A stretch of DNA of 64,000 nucleotides from Planococcus beigongshangi. Its GTDB lineage: Bacteria; Bacillota; Bacilli; Bacillales_A; Planococcaceae. The notes under the pieces are model-generated. The model was not told where the DNA came from. It saw nothing but the letters and a program-made list of their open reading frames with translations, and ran no database searches. Position numbers and translations under genes: made by a program. The stretch is from the NCBI RefSeq assembly GCF_016820495.1, contig NZ_JADHDU010000001.1:434257-498256 (forward strand), written 5' to 3'. Positions within the stretch are counted from its first letter, which is position 1. Each line of letters starts with the position of its first letter. Positions 27,308 through 35,595 of this stretch are shown piece by piece.

Positions 27308-27431
27308 TTTGTTTTGTTGTATATTAATATATAACAGAAAATTCCCTCCGTCATGAAAATCGGATGAACGGTTTTACTGGGGGATAAAAGAGGATATATC
27401 GCGACAAACACATTTGGAAGGGGAATCGGGT

Positions 27432-28082
27432 ATGGAAACAGCTTTCATTGAACAAATGGGTTTCATCATGGGGGATTGGATTCCAAAAGACGCATCAATA
27501 GCGGTCGCAGTCGGCGGCCGCTACGTGTATTTCAAAGCGGGCGCACATGATCTGCAGATTCTAAAGGGTGAGAAGGTTCAGGAAGGAAGCATCGCTGAAC
27601 TCGCATATAAGGAAGGGGAACGGGTAGAAAAGCTGGTGGAAGAATCCGTATTGGGTTCCGCTTATTATGGCATCGGATACCCTGTTGATATTAAGGGGCA
27701 GTCTGCTGTCATCGTCGTCATTCTTCCGCAGGACTTCCTTATCCGCAGCAAACAGCCCTTGCGCTTCCTGACGGGAAAACTGGAGGATAACTGGCGGCCG
27801 GTGAAGATCGACCAAGTTTCGCATATTGAAAGCAGCCAAAAAAAGACCTGGTTCTATGCTGATGAGGAAACCTATTGCGCCATCCATACATTGAAGAATT
27901 TAAGATATCAATTGCCGGATTATTTTCTGCCGGTGCACCGATCTTATATTGTGAATATCAATTATATAGAAGAAATCGCACGCGACGTTTCTTCAAATTA
28001 TGTGCTGACCATGAAAGACGGCTCACTGCTGCCGGTCAGCCAGAACTATGCCGCCTCCATCAGGGAGCGATTAGGGTTCTGA
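27432..28082 (+). CDS. LytTR-domain transcriptional regulator
   Basis: 216 residues. The C-terminal half (about 112-214) is a LytTR DNA-binding domain: [50 protein letters not shown] and [16 protein letters not shown]. The N-terminal half (1-105) is a beta-rich sensor-like module without a receiver phospho-Asp, so activity may be controlled by a ligand. AAGGGG lies 8 nt before the ATG at 27432. It is divergent from aceA, so control of the glyoxylate operon is the natural hypothesis. Confidence 0.85.
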   Translation: METAFIEQMGFIMGDWIPKDASIAVAVGGRYVYFKAGAHDLQILKGEKVQEGSIAELAYKEGERVEKLVEESVLGSAYYGIGYPVDIKGQSAVIVVILPQDFLIRSKQPLRFLTGKLEDNWRPVKIDQVSHIESSQKKTWFYADEETYCAIHTLKNLRYQLPDYFLPVHRSYIVNINYIEEIARDVSSNYVLTMKDGSLLPVSQNYAASIRERLGF

Positions 28083-28096
28083 CACTCCATTGGCCT

Positions 28097-28121
28097 GATT
28101 AATTTCCTGCAGGCAGGGTAA
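28097..28121 (+). promoter_or_regulatory. Possible sigma-B-like promoter of the cupin gene
   Basis: GATTAA, 13 nt, GGGTAA, ending 33 nt upstream of the cupin start. Two mismatches to consensus make it tentative. Confidence 0.35.
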
Positions 28122-28153
28122 AGTCCTGTAAAAAGCTTTGGAGTGATCGACTG

Positions 28154-28648
28154 ATGGAAAAGATGAAATTCATAAAATTTGAAGATGATGGCATGATTCC
28201 GAACAATGAATCGTTAGCGGTGGCAATTTATCCGGGAGCATTCAAAGACAATCCGGAAACAATCGAAGAGACGTTCAATAAGAATGGCTGGACGAACAGC
28301 TGGACAAACGGAGTATTCGATTACCACCATTACCACAGCAATACCCATGAAGTACTGGGTGTTCGTTCAGGATCGGCCTTACTGTTGCTTGGCGGGGAAG
28401 AGGGACAGGAAGTGGAAGTGCACACAGGCGACGTAGCGGTTCTGCCGGCAGGCACCGGTCACAAAAAAATTTCTGCCAGCGCTGACTTTCAAATAGTCGG
28501 CGCATATCCGGGAGGGGTCAGCCCGAATAAGAAGGTCGGGGATATCGGTGAACGCCCATATGTGCTGGAAGATATCCAGAATGCACCATTGCCGAAAACA
28601 GACCCGGTTTACGGCAATGAAGGGCCGTTATTAAAAGAATGGACATAA
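28154..28648 (+). CDS. YjlB-like cupin protein
   Basis: A 164-residue single-domain cupin resembling B. subtilis YjlB. Motif 1 appears as YHHYHSNTHEVLGVRSG with His/Glu metal ligands, motif 2 as GDVAVLPAGTGHKKI. The tail PDYVLED-like region (RPYVLEDIQNAPLPKTDPVYG) is characteristic of the subgroup. Enzymatic role unknown. GGAG lies about 11 nt before the ATG. A terminator and then a repeat array follow. Confidence 0.85.
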   Translation: MEKMKFIKFEDDGMIPNNESLAVAIYPGAFKDNPETIEETFNKNGWTNSWTNGVFDYHHYHSNTHEVLGVRSGSALLLLGGEEGQEVEVHTGDVAVLPAGTGHKKISASADFQIVGAYPGGVSPNKKVGDIGERPYVLEDIQNAPLPKTDPVYGNEGPLLKEWT

Positions 28649-28678
28649 AAAAATATGGATGATTTGATTTTGACAGAA

Positions 28679-28723
28679 AAATATCCCCTGGCCACAATAA
28701 TTGTGGGCAGGGGATATTTCTTT
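28679..28723 (+). terminator. Rho-independent terminator
   Basis: ATATCCCCTG (28681-28690) pairs with CAGGGGATAT (28708-28717), with an inner CCACAA/TTGTGG extension, followed by TTCTTT. Confidence 0.85.
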
Positions 28724-28736
28724 AGTTTAGGACTGT

Positions 28737-29237
28737 CGGGATGGAGTGTTTTCGTGTCCAGACTCCAGCGACCCAGCTCCTCGGGTCTTAAGCCGGCCCA
28801 GCTATGCAGCAAAGAACGCTGCTCCGCTATTCCGTCTTATGCCTTTCGGAGCGAAACGGGTGCCGTCGCTTTTCTGGTGTCCAGACTCCGGCGACCCCGC
28901 TCTTCGGGTCATAAGCCAATCCAGCTGCCGTGGCCAAGGCCACTCTGCTGTTCCGTCTTATGCCTTTCGGAGCTAAACGGGTGCCGTCGCTTTTCTGGTG
29001 TCCAGACTCCGGCGACCCAGCCCTTCGGGTCATAAGCCAATCCAGCTACCGTGGCCAAGGCCACTCTGCTGTTCCGTCTTATGCCTTGCAGAGCTAAACG
29101 GGTGCCGTCGCTTTTCTGGCGTCCAGACTCCGGCGACCCAGCTCTTCGGGTCATAAGCCAATCCAGCTGCCGTGGCCAAGGCCACTCTGCTGTTCCGTCT
29201 TATGCCTTGCAGAGCTAAACGGGTGCCGTCGCTTTTC
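28737..29237 (+). repeat. Four tandem copies of a ~121-nt dispersed repeat
   Basis: Units begin at about 28754, 28877, 28998 and 29119 (GTGTCCAGACTCC...), each ending in CGGGTGCCGTCGCTTTTC. Inner copies are nearly identical; the first is diverged. Each unit contains two dyads, GACCC...GGGTC and GTGGCCAAGGCCAC. The 121-nt period is not a multiple of three, so the open frames that run through it are not genes. The array ends 2 nt before the stop codon of the convergent gabD gene. A single inverted copy lies after prfB at 57525-57660. Confidence 0.93.
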
Positions 29238-29239
29238 TT

Positions 29240-30664
29240 TTATAACTGGATCGAAATATACTTCGTTTCAAGGAAAGCTTCAAGACCTTCCTGGCCGCCT
29301 TCACGTCCGATACCACTCTCTTTCATGCCTCCGAAAGGCGCTTGTGCGGCGGACGGCAATCCGTCATTCCAGCCGACGATGCCGTAATCCAGATTTTCTG
29401 CGATATAGGTTCCGCGGGACATGCTTTCCGTAAAGAAGTAGGCCGCGAGCCCAAAGCGTGTATCGTTCGCGAGTTTGACAGCTTCTTCATCCGTCTTAAA
29501 GCTCATGATGGGAGCAACCGGCCCGAACGTTTCTTCATTCATGACAAGCATATCAGGGTTTGCATTCAACAGGATCGTCGGATTATAGAAATAAGCCTCG
29601 TTTGCAGTCTGGCCATCGCCGCCTACAAGGACTTTTGCTCCTTTACCGACGGCATCCTGTACATGCTTCTCCACTTTTTCATAGCCATCTTTATCGACAA
29701 GCGGTCCGATTTCCACGCCTTCATCCAGTCCGTTGCCGACTTTCAATTTGCCTGCAGCTTCCTGCAATTTACGGGAAAATTCATCGACAATCGATTCCTG
29801 GACGTAGATCCGGTTACCGCAGACGCATGTTTGGCCGGCATTGCGGAATTTGGATGCCATGACGCCCTTGACGGCTGAATCAATATCGGCGTCATCAAGC
29901 ACGATGATCGGCGCATGGCCACCAAGTTCAAGGGACAGGTTCAGCATCGTTTCCGAACTTTGCTTCATCAATTCCTTCCCGATTTCCGTAGAACCCGTAA
30001 ATGTCAATTTGCGTACAGCCGGATGGCTGGTAAATACTTTCCCGATTTTGCCGGCACTGCCTGTCACCAGGTTGATGACACCTTTCGGAAATCCAGCCTG
30101 TTCGGCCAATTCATAAATTTTCACAGCAGTCAGCGGTGTAAGTTTTGCTGGCTTGGCCACAAATGTACAGCCTGCCGCGAGAGCCGGTGCCATTTTCCGG
30201 GCCATCATGGCGGCCGGGAAATTCCATGGAGTAATGGAAACGACCACACCGACAGGCTGCTTGATGATCTGGATTCGTTTGGAATCCTTGCTTGCCGGAA
30301 TTGTGTGGCCATAAACACGTTTTCCTTCTTCGGCGTACCAGGAGATGAAGGAAGCGGAATATTCGATTTCACCGATGGCTTCTGCCAGTGGTTTCCCCAT
30401 TTCTTTCGTCAGGATCTCCGCGACTTCCTGTTTGTTTTCCAATAATAGATCGTGCCACTTCATCAGCAATTCTGCACGATGATAAGCGGTAGTTTTCGAC
30501 CATTCAGGAAAGGCTGCCTCAGCCGCTTCAATGGCTTTTGTCGCTTCAGCTTCTCCGCCATTCGGTACTGTTCCGAAAAGTTCACCGGTTGCCGGGTTCC
30601 GGACATCTATGACTCCGTCACCCTCTGTTGACCATTCACCGTTGATATAATGTTTCCCTTCCAT
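29240..30664 (-). CDS. gabD: NAD(P)-dependent succinate-semialdehyde dehydrogenase
   Basis: A 474-residue aldehyde dehydrogenase most like GabD-type succinate-semialdehyde dehydrogenases. The oxyanion-hole segment ITPWNFPAAM, catalytic Glu in LELGGHAP, catalytic Cys in NAGQTCVC, and the C-terminal PFGGMKESGIGREGG are intact. The product would be succinate from GABA or related semialdehyde breakdown; the exact substrate is inferred from family resemblance. The ATG is preceded by GGAGG. Its 3' end abuts the 121-nt repeat array, so the array may have inserted in its terminator region. Confidence 0.88.
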   Translation of the reverse strand: MEGKHYINGEWSTEGDGVIDVRNPATGELFGTVPNGGEAEATKAIEAAEAAFPEWSKTTAYHRAELLMKWHDLLLENKQEVAEILTKEMGKPLAEAIGEIEYSASFISWYAEEGKRVYGHTIPASKDSKRIQIIKQPVGVVVSITPWNFPAAMMARKMAPALAAGCTFVAKPAKLTPLTAVKIYELAEQAGFPKGVINLVTGSAGKIGKVFTSHPAVRKLTFTGSTEIGKELMKQSSETMLNLSLELGGHAPIIVLDDADIDSAVKGVMASKFRNAGQTCVCGNRIYVQESIVDEFSRKLQEAAGKLKVGNGLDEGVEIGPLVDKDGYEKVEKHVQDAVGKGAKVLVGGDGQTANEAYFYNPTILLNANPDMLVMNEETFGPVAPIMSFKTDEEAVKLANDTRFGLAAYFFTESMSRGTYIAENLDYGIVGWNDGLPSAAQAPFGGMKESGIGREGGQEGLEAFLETKYISIQL

Positions 30665-30888
30665 ATAAAAACCTCCTCAAAAGTCATTCACCTATCTCTA
30701 TACCCGTGATCCGAAAATTTAAAAGAAGATGGCTCCAATAATAAGTCATTATTAACATTTCCAGTAAATAAGTAAAAAAATATCATTTTATTGTACTTTT
30801 TTGATTGCAGATGTCTAATGGACTAGCTATTGGGTATATGTATAAAGAATGTATTGGAATGATACGATCCCGGAGGAGGTTGAGATTC

Positions 30889-31185
30889 ATGGAAATCAGC
30901 GAAAGCAGAAAATCAGCATCCAATCTGTTTGCGGAACGGACGATAGAAGAAATATGCAAAGACTGTTTTTCTTCTGAATCTGAACGTATAGCCGAAATTG
31001 GAGAAAGGTTCATTGTGTACTTTGCGAAGAACGCATCTGCAGATGGAGTCCTATTTAAAACCATAAAAGAAATTACTGAGGATATTAACATACCCCATCA
31101 ATCGCTTTCAAAAGTATTGAAAGTACTGGAAGATAAAAAAGTGATTTATCGGAGAAACGGCATCATCGGGTTATGGAATATGTAG
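30889..31185 (+). CDS. Small winged-helix protein, Crp-like C-terminal domain
   Basis: A 98-residue protein. The C-terminal two thirds (IGERFIVYFAKN...IKEITEDINIPHQSLSKVLKVLEDKKVIYRRNGIIG) follow the pattern of the HTH of Crp/Fnr-family regulators, but the cyclic-nucleotide-binding domain is absent. GGAGGAGG is about 9 nt before the ATG at 30889; the upstream in-frame extension to 30805 lacks such a site. It is divergent from gabD and could be a local regulator; target unknown. Confidence 0.65.
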   Translation: MEISESRKSASNLFAERTIEEICKDCFSSESERIAEIGERFIVYFAKNASADGVLFKTIKEITEDINIPHQSLSKVLKVLEDKKVIYRRNGIIGLWNM

Positions 31186-31300
31186 CCACCGCCATACTAA
31201 AAATTATTTTCGATATTCTAATATAGATGAAAAGAATTAATCCGATTAAATATTACAGAATCTTTTTTGAGTGGTAGTTGTTTTTTATAATTCACACATG

Positions 31301-31335
31301 AAAAAAGCCTCTGACCGTAATGGCAGAGGCTTTTT
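31301..31335 (+). terminator. Rho-independent terminator
   Basis: AAAAAGCCTCTG (31302-31313) pairs with CAGAGGCTTTTT (31324-31335). It is 116 nt past the small winged-helix gene. The rest of the gap up to 31569 is AT-rich and shows no other gene. Confidence 0.85.
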
Positions 31336-31569
31336 AGTGTTTAAAATTATTAAGTTTATATAGAACTAAAGACCTTATTCTGTAATAAGTGTAATAATTG
31401 TTAATTATTTTAGGAGACTATTTACGCATCAAATGATATTATTTGTTCTTATTTGATAAAAAAACAGTAGAATTGCTTAGGGGAATGTGATATAAATGAA
31501 CTATAATATTCTGAATTTTTAGACGTTATGATTCATAAAATCATTTCTTTCTAGTAAGGAGAGATTTTT

Positions 31570-32235
31570 ATGGCACAGAAAGCTGTGGTTTTTAACATAT
31601 TGAAGAGTCTAAAGAATCATATGAAATTGATAGGAAGCATTGCAGTCTTATCGATGGCTGGGGTTTGGGCACTACTTGCGTTTATATTGACCCCCGATTA
31701 CCAGGCTACCAGCCAGCTTTATATGAGTCAGTTGTCAGCGGGTGCATCCGATTTGATTTATCTGGAGAAGACAGCCGATCCACAGATAGCGGAAGCTTAC
31801 GAAGCTGTCATTAAAAGTGGTGAAGTTCTAACAGAAGCCATTGAATCGACCGGAAGCAAGCTGACACCGGTGGAATTATTTGATGAAGTGACAGTTTCGA
31901 TTCTGCCGTCTTCGCAAATAATCACTATTTCCGTTGAAGATGGAAATAGTAGAATGGCGGCAGAAATGGCGAATGCATTGGCGGAAGCTGCAGTAATTGA
32001 GGCGCAGAAGCGGATGAAAGTGGATAGCTTGAGTGTTATTGCCAAAGCTTCCGTTGAAGGCAGTCCATCAATCCTGAAAGAAAATCTGCTGTATGTATTG
32101 GCAATCGGGGGGTTTGTCGGAACAGTCGTCGGAATTCTCTTGGCATCCATTATAGAGTTATTCAATATGCTGTTTAAAACAGGAGTCCTAATAAGGAAGA
32201 GAAAACAGTCTGATCTGCAGACTGTATTTAAATGA
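31570..32235 (+). CDS. Wzz/YveK-like polysaccharide co-polymerase
   Basis: A 221-residue membrane protein with two membrane helices (about 22-40 and 172-195) around an extracytoplasmic alpha/beta domain, the topology of Wzz/CapA-type chain-length regulators. Typical segments are YQATSQLYM, GEVLTEAIES and VTVSILPSSQIITISVEDGNS. The proline-rich segment before helix 2 is EGSPSILKENLL. No BY-kinase (CapB) or glycosyltransferase lies next to it. GGAGAG lies upstream of the ATG. Followed after 25 nt by the FemAB-like gene. Confidence 0.8.
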   Translation: MAQKAVVFNILKSLKNHMKLIGSIAVLSMAGVWALLAFILTPDYQATSQLYMSQLSAGASDLIYLEKTADPQIAEAYEAVIKSGEVLTEAIESTGSKLTPVELFDEVTVSILPSSQIITISVEDGNSRMAAEMANALAEAAVIEAQKRMKVDSLSVIAKASVEGSPSILKENLLYVLAIGGFVGTVVGILLASIIELFNMLFKTGVLIRKRKQSDLQTVFK

Positions 32236-32260
32236 TCGAGTTTTAATGGGGGGCAACGAT

Positions 32261-33280
32261 ATGCATGAACTTGTGACTGCGAGCCAGGCAAGGCGCTGGG
32301 AGCAAATCCTGAATCTATTCAATATTACGGATATCTTTTACTCACGTGAATATATACTGAGCGCACTCAAGCTTGATCCCGGAGAAGCGCTTCTATTTTA
32401 TTATATTGACGATGCAGGGGAAGGGGAAATTATGTACCCTTTCATCAAACGTAAGCTTGCCAGACCTGGAGCATTTTATTATGACATCACCAGTCCATTC
32501 GGTTATGGCGGTCCTGTATTCAAAGTAAGAAAGGATGGTTCTAAACTTGCTGCAAGTTTTCTTGCCGCTTTTTCGATTTACAGCAGAACAGAGAAAATTA
32601 TCGCTGAATATATCCGTTTCCATCCATTGCTTCACAATGCTGAACTCATGAAAGAGGGGCTAAAACTGCTCCCTGTTCATGACACCTATACATTTAAGCT
32701 GAATTACGTCAATAAAGATACAACAGAAGACAGATACAATGGAACCCTCGCTGAAAAGGAATCTCCCTATTCAGTGAAAAAAATGGGGACAGTCAAGCAT
32801 ATGTTTGACTTTCTGGTTCTCTATTATTCAACTATCAGAAGAAATGAAGAAACAGACAGTTATTATTTTTTCACAAATGATTATTTTGAGTCATTAGTCA
32901 GCGAACTGGGACCCAATCTACATCTTTTTGGGATTTTTAAAGGCAACCGGTTGTTGGCAGCCTGTTATGTACTGGCTAAAGGAGAAGTGCTTTATCATCA
33001 TGTGAGCGCCAATCTTGTGGAGGAGAAGGAGTCTGATGCGGAATCTAAATTGATGGCAGCCATCGCGCAATGGGGAGCTGATAATAATTACAGCTGCTTT
33101 CATCTGTCCGGGGGCCAGGCGTCACATGTATCTCCATTAACTGCTGCATTAGGACTCGAAACTGATAAAGTAGAGATTTCTTCTTACGATATTGCGGTAC
33201 GTGTGCACGAACCGGATATATACAAAAAACTTCAGCCTATGGATGAAGTCGGGTTAATTAAGCGTTATGGCAATAATTAA
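32261..33280 (+). CDS. FemAB/GNAT-like acyltransferase
   Basis: 339 residues, soluble, resembling the BioF2-like/Acetyltransf_6 and FemAB group: YYDITSPFGYGGP, a middle segment with a FDFLVLYYSTIRRN block, HLFGIFKGNRLLAACYVLAKGEVLYHHVSAN and a late segment FHLSGGQ. Such enzymes often modify surface glycans or peptidoglycan peptides. A GGGGGG run 7 nt upstream selects the ATG at 32261 over the one at 32246. Its place behind a Wzz-like gene supports a role in surface polysaccharide, but the acyl donor and acceptor are unknown. Confidence 0.72.
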   Translation: MHELVTASQARRWEQILNLFNITDIFYSREYILSALKLDPGEALLFYYIDDAGEGEIMYPFIKRKLARPGAFYYDITSPFGYGGPVFKVRKDGSKLAASFLAAFSIYSRTEKIIAEYIRFHPLLHNAELMKEGLKLLPVHDTYTFKLNYVNKDTTEDRYNGTLAEKESPYSVKKMGTVKHMFDFLVLYYSTIRRNEETDSYYFFTNDYFESLVSELGPNLHLFGIFKGNRLLAACYVLAKGEVLYHHVSANLVEEKESDAESKLMAAIAQWGADNNYSCFHLSGGQASHVSPLTAALGLETDKVEISSYDIAVRVHEPDIYKKLQPMDEVGLIKRYGNN

Positions 33281-33320
33281 ATAGTATCCGCCATTGGCAG
33301 AATCAAGGGGAGGGGTCAAG

Positions 33321-33785
33321 ATGAAATATATTCAGTATAAAGGCGTAATTGAGAGAGAATATAATATGTCCTTAAAGAAGATCATGCATCAGTTATGTGT
33401 GGCTGAAGGACTGAATGCCGCAGAAGGCGCAAAAAAGCTGGGGATTGCAAAACAGGTCTTTGTTTATTGGAGACAGCACTTCAGACTTGAAGAAAGACAG
33501 TTGTTCTTTGATCGGACTGTGGATGAGCTTATGAACTTGAAAAGCCGATATTCTGTGGTGACAGAAACCACCCATGACCATGCGGCAGATGACTCGTCGC
33601 AAAATACACTGGATGACCTGGAAGATGTAGTCGAAGGTCTTATCAAGTATTATAAACATATCCATTACAGCAGTGAAGGTTTTTCACTGAAAGCCGCGAA
33701 GTTGCCTTTGTATACATTCAGCAAGGTGGTTATCGGCAATTATAAAAAAGGTGAGCTTTCAAAAGAGTTGCAGGCTGAATGTTGA
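33321..33785 (+). CDS. Hypothetical HTH-like protein
   Basis: 154 residues, no named family recognised. Residues about 10-50 form a helix-turn-helix-like stretch (HQLCVAEGLNAAEGAKKLGIAKQVFVYWRQH) that could bind DNA; the rest is helical and charged, with a His/Asp-rich segment (THDHAADDSS). AGGGGAGGGG lies just before the ATG at 33321. Forty-one nt separate it from the FemAB-like gene, so the three genes from 31570 may be one transcript. Confidence 0.6.
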   Translation: MKYIQYKGVIEREYNMSLKKIMHQLCVAEGLNAAEGAKKLGIAKQVFVYWRQHFRLEERQLFFDRTVDELMNLKSRYSVVTETTHDHAADDSSQNTLDDLEDVVEGLIKYYKHIHYSSEGFSLKAAKLPLYTFSKVVIGNYKKGELSKELQAEC

Positions 33786-33819
33786 AGCTGCGGAAATATA
33801 AGAAAAAGGAAGATCGCGA

Positions 33820-34143
33820 TTGGAATCATTTACGCAACAGGTGATCCGCCTGATTCAGGGAATCCCGCCTGGTAAGGTGATGACCTATGGACAAATTGCA
33901 TCCTGTGCAGGCAATCCGAGAAGCGCCCGGCAAGTTGCAAGAGCACTCCACACAATGACCGCAAAATATAGCCTGCCCTGGCACCGTGTCATCAATGGTG
34001 AAGGAAGAATTTCGATTCAAAATGATGGGCACCGCCAACTGCAAAAAGAACTTTTGGAGAGTGAAGGTGTGGAAATAATAGGGGGCAAGATTGATTTGGT
34101 CAAATTCCGGTTTGATCCGGGACAGGGTGCAAATGAAAGATAA
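33820..34143 (+). CDS. atl: Alkyltransferase-like protein (ATL)
   Basis: A 107-residue relative of O6-methylguanine-DNA methyltransferase in which the acceptor Cys motif PCHRV is replaced by P53-W54-H55-R56-V57. ATL proteins bind O6-alkylguanine without removing it and pass the lesion to nucleotide excision repair. The HTH (YGQIASCAGNPRSARQVARAL) with the Arg finger is conserved. Translation probably starts at TTG 33820, with AAGGAAG about 8 nt upstream. It stands near uvsE functionally but not physically. Confidence 0.9.
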   Translation: MESFTQQVIRLIQGIPPGKVMTYGQIASCAGNPRSARQVARALHTMTAKYSLPWHRVINGEGRISIQNDGHRQLQKELLESEGVEIIGGKIDLVKFRFDPGQGANER

Positions 34144-34268
34144 AAACGTCAAAATCGTGAGGTAATCCTCTCTGTTAAGAGACTCCTGCAATGCTTTATG
34201 TTTAATGGTGCTTAACATAAGGGTATGCCAAAAGAGAAGATTTTTTAACAAGAAAGAGGTACCGATAT

Positions 34269-35003
34269 ATGACGAATAGAAATAAACCTGTAATCGGGAT
34301 TACAGCAAGAGTAGAAAAAGATCAGACATATACATTAGATCCAGTATACGGCAAGGCGATCCTGCAATCCGGAGGGCTGCCCTTGATCGTGCCAATCGTG
34401 GACGAAGAAGATATTCCCTTATTATGTGAAAGACTTGATGGCTTGATCGTAACCGGAGGAGGGGATATCAATCCGCTGCTTTACGGTGAAGAGCCACATC
34501 CAAGCCTCGGGGCAGTATATCCGGGAAGTGACAATTATGAAAAAGAATTGATCGAAGAATTTTTAAAACTGGATAAACCGTTCATGGGAATGTGCCGCGG
34601 TCTTCAGATGCTGAATGTGACCCTCGGGGGAACCAATTATCAGGACCTGGAAGCTGAATATGAAGGGAAATTATATCAGCACCTCCAACTGGCGATGCGG
34701 ACACACCGCACTCATTCGGTAGAGCTTGAAGAAGACAGCCTCCTGTATGAAATCATGGGAGAAAAGAAATTCAATGTAAACTCTTTCCATCACCAAGGGG
34801 TCAATAAAGTTTCCGATAAATTGAAGGTCGTTGCCCGTGCCGCGGATGGAATGGTTGAAGCGCTGGAAAGTAAAGACTACCAGTTCGTCATCGGCATCCA
34901 ATGGCATCCAGAAGAATTTGCCTTGCAGAATGATCAGGCATCCATCAACATCTTTGATAGATTTGTTAAGGAATGCCTGAAAGACAAACAGCAAAATCAA
35001 TAA
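34269..35003 (+). CDS. Class-I glutamine-amidotransferase-like (PuuD-type) hydrolase
   Basis: A 244-residue peptidase C26 family protein. The nucleophile is C109 in GMCRGLQMLN, and the His/Glu pair lies in IGIQWHPEEF. TGGGDINPLLYGEEP is typical of the gamma-glutamyl-GABA hydrolase (PuuD) branch. It probably hydrolyses a gamma-glutamyl amide; linkage with gabD 4 kb away is suggestive of polyamine/GABA use but not proof. Rich AAAGAGG ribosome-binding site upstream. Terminator follows. Confidence 0.85.
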   Translation: MTNRNKPVIGITARVEKDQTYTLDPVYGKAILQSGGLPLIVPIVDEEDIPLLCERLDGLIVTGGGDINPLLYGEEPHPSLGAVYPGSDNYEKELIEEFLKLDKPFMGMCRGLQMLNVTLGGTNYQDLEAEYEGKLYQHLQLAMRTHRTHSVELEEDSLLYEIMGEKKFNVNSFHHQGVNKVSDKLKVVARAADGMVEALESKDYQFVIGIQWHPEEFALQNDQASINIFDRFVKECLKDKQQNQ

Positions 35004-35018
35004 TGTGTTAGTCAAAAG

Positions 35019-35046
35019 AAAAGGCCGCTCACATGAGCGGCCTTTT
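35019..35046. terminator. Bidirectional Rho-independent terminator
   Basis: A 13-bp stem AAAAGGCCGCTCA/TGAGCGGCCTTTT with a 2-nt loop lies between the amidotransferase gene and the convergent repeat-protein gene, and can stop both. Confidence 0.88.
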
Positions 35047-35094
35047 CAGATAGTAAAGGGACTTTATCAAATTGGACCAAGTGTTAGTATCTTT

Positions 35095-35595
35095 TTAAGC
35101 TAATTGTTTAGCATCAAAAGCCTTGAACCAGGGGTGAGGATGCTTTTCAGCAACTTGTTTTACGTCAAAAGCTTTGAACCAAGGGTGAGGATGCTTCTCG
35201 GCAACTTGTTTTACGTCAAAAGCCTTGAACCAGGGGTGAGGATGCTTTTCAGCAACTTGTTTTACGTCAAAAGCTTTGAACCAAGGGTGAGGATGCTTCT
35301 CAGCTACCTGGTTTGTGTCAAAAGCCTTAAACCAAGGGTGAGGATGCTTCTCAGCAACTTGGTTTGTGTCAAAAGCCTTAAACCAAGGGTGCGGATGCTT
35401 CTCAGCAACTTGTTTTACGTCAAAAGCTTTGAACCAAGGGTGAGGATGCTTCTCAGCAACTTGGTCTACTTCAAAAGCTTTGAACCAAGGATGCGGATGT
35501 TTTTCAGCAATTTCTACCGAGGAATTAAAACCTGTTGCAATAAATAATAGTGTGGCCATTATTAAACCCGTAGTTAATTTCACATGCTTTTTCAT
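35095..35595 (-). CDS. Secreted eight-repeat protein, putative multi-copy signal propeptide
   Basis: 166 residues: a Sec-type signal region (MKKHVK then a hydrophobic stretch to about residue 22), a short spacer, then eight head-to-tail 17-residue repeats (30-165). In every repeat the core AEKHPHPWFKAF is identical; only the five residues after it vary (EVDQV, DVKQV, DTNQV, DAKQL). There is no other domain, no Cys and no cell-wall anchor. Its ATG overlaps the stop of the upstream XRE-TPR regulator (ATGA), the arrangement of RRNPP receptor-propeptide pairs. I infer export and cleavage into eight copies of a small peptide sensed by that regulator. Alternatives are a secreted metal-binding or antimicrobial repeat protein. 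Confidence 0.8.
   Translation of the reverse strand: MKKHVKLTTGLIMATLLFIATGFNSSVEIAEKHPHPWFKAFEVDQVAEKHPHPWFKAFDVKQVAEKHPHPWFKAFDTNQVAEKHPHPWFKAFDTNQVAEKHPHPWFKAFDVKQVAEKHPHPWFKAFDVKQVAEKHPHPWFKAFDVKQVAEKHPHPWFKAFDAKQLA
35101..35508 (-). repeat. Eight tandem 51-nt coding repeats
   Basis: The period is exactly 51 nt (17 codons). Differences between units are mostly silent (CCTTGG/CCCTGG, TTT/TTC-type changes). The third and first units from the 3' end are identical over the visible unit while the one between differs, which points to recent duplication of a two-unit (102-nt) block. Copy number is therefore likely to vary between strains. Confidence 0.95.

Noticed and set aside
27340-27380. A cre (CcpA) site upstream of aceA
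   Set aside because: TGAACGGTTTTAC resembles the consensus but lacks one base of the core spacing, so catabolite control cannot be claimed from it.
28655-29154. Several open reading frames on both strands across the repeat array
   Set aside because: They run through 121-nt repeats whose period is not a multiple of three, have no ribosome-binding sites and give low-complexity, repeat-derived peptides.
35101-35508. CRISPR array
   Set aside because: Repeats are directly adjacent with no unique spacers, they encode a conserved peptide and no cas genes are present.
35104-35547. A 147-codon plus-strand frame opposite the repeat-protein gene
   Set aside because: It stays open only because the 51-nt repeat is in frame on both strands; it has no ribosome-binding site and the minus-strand product has a clear signal peptide and operon context.
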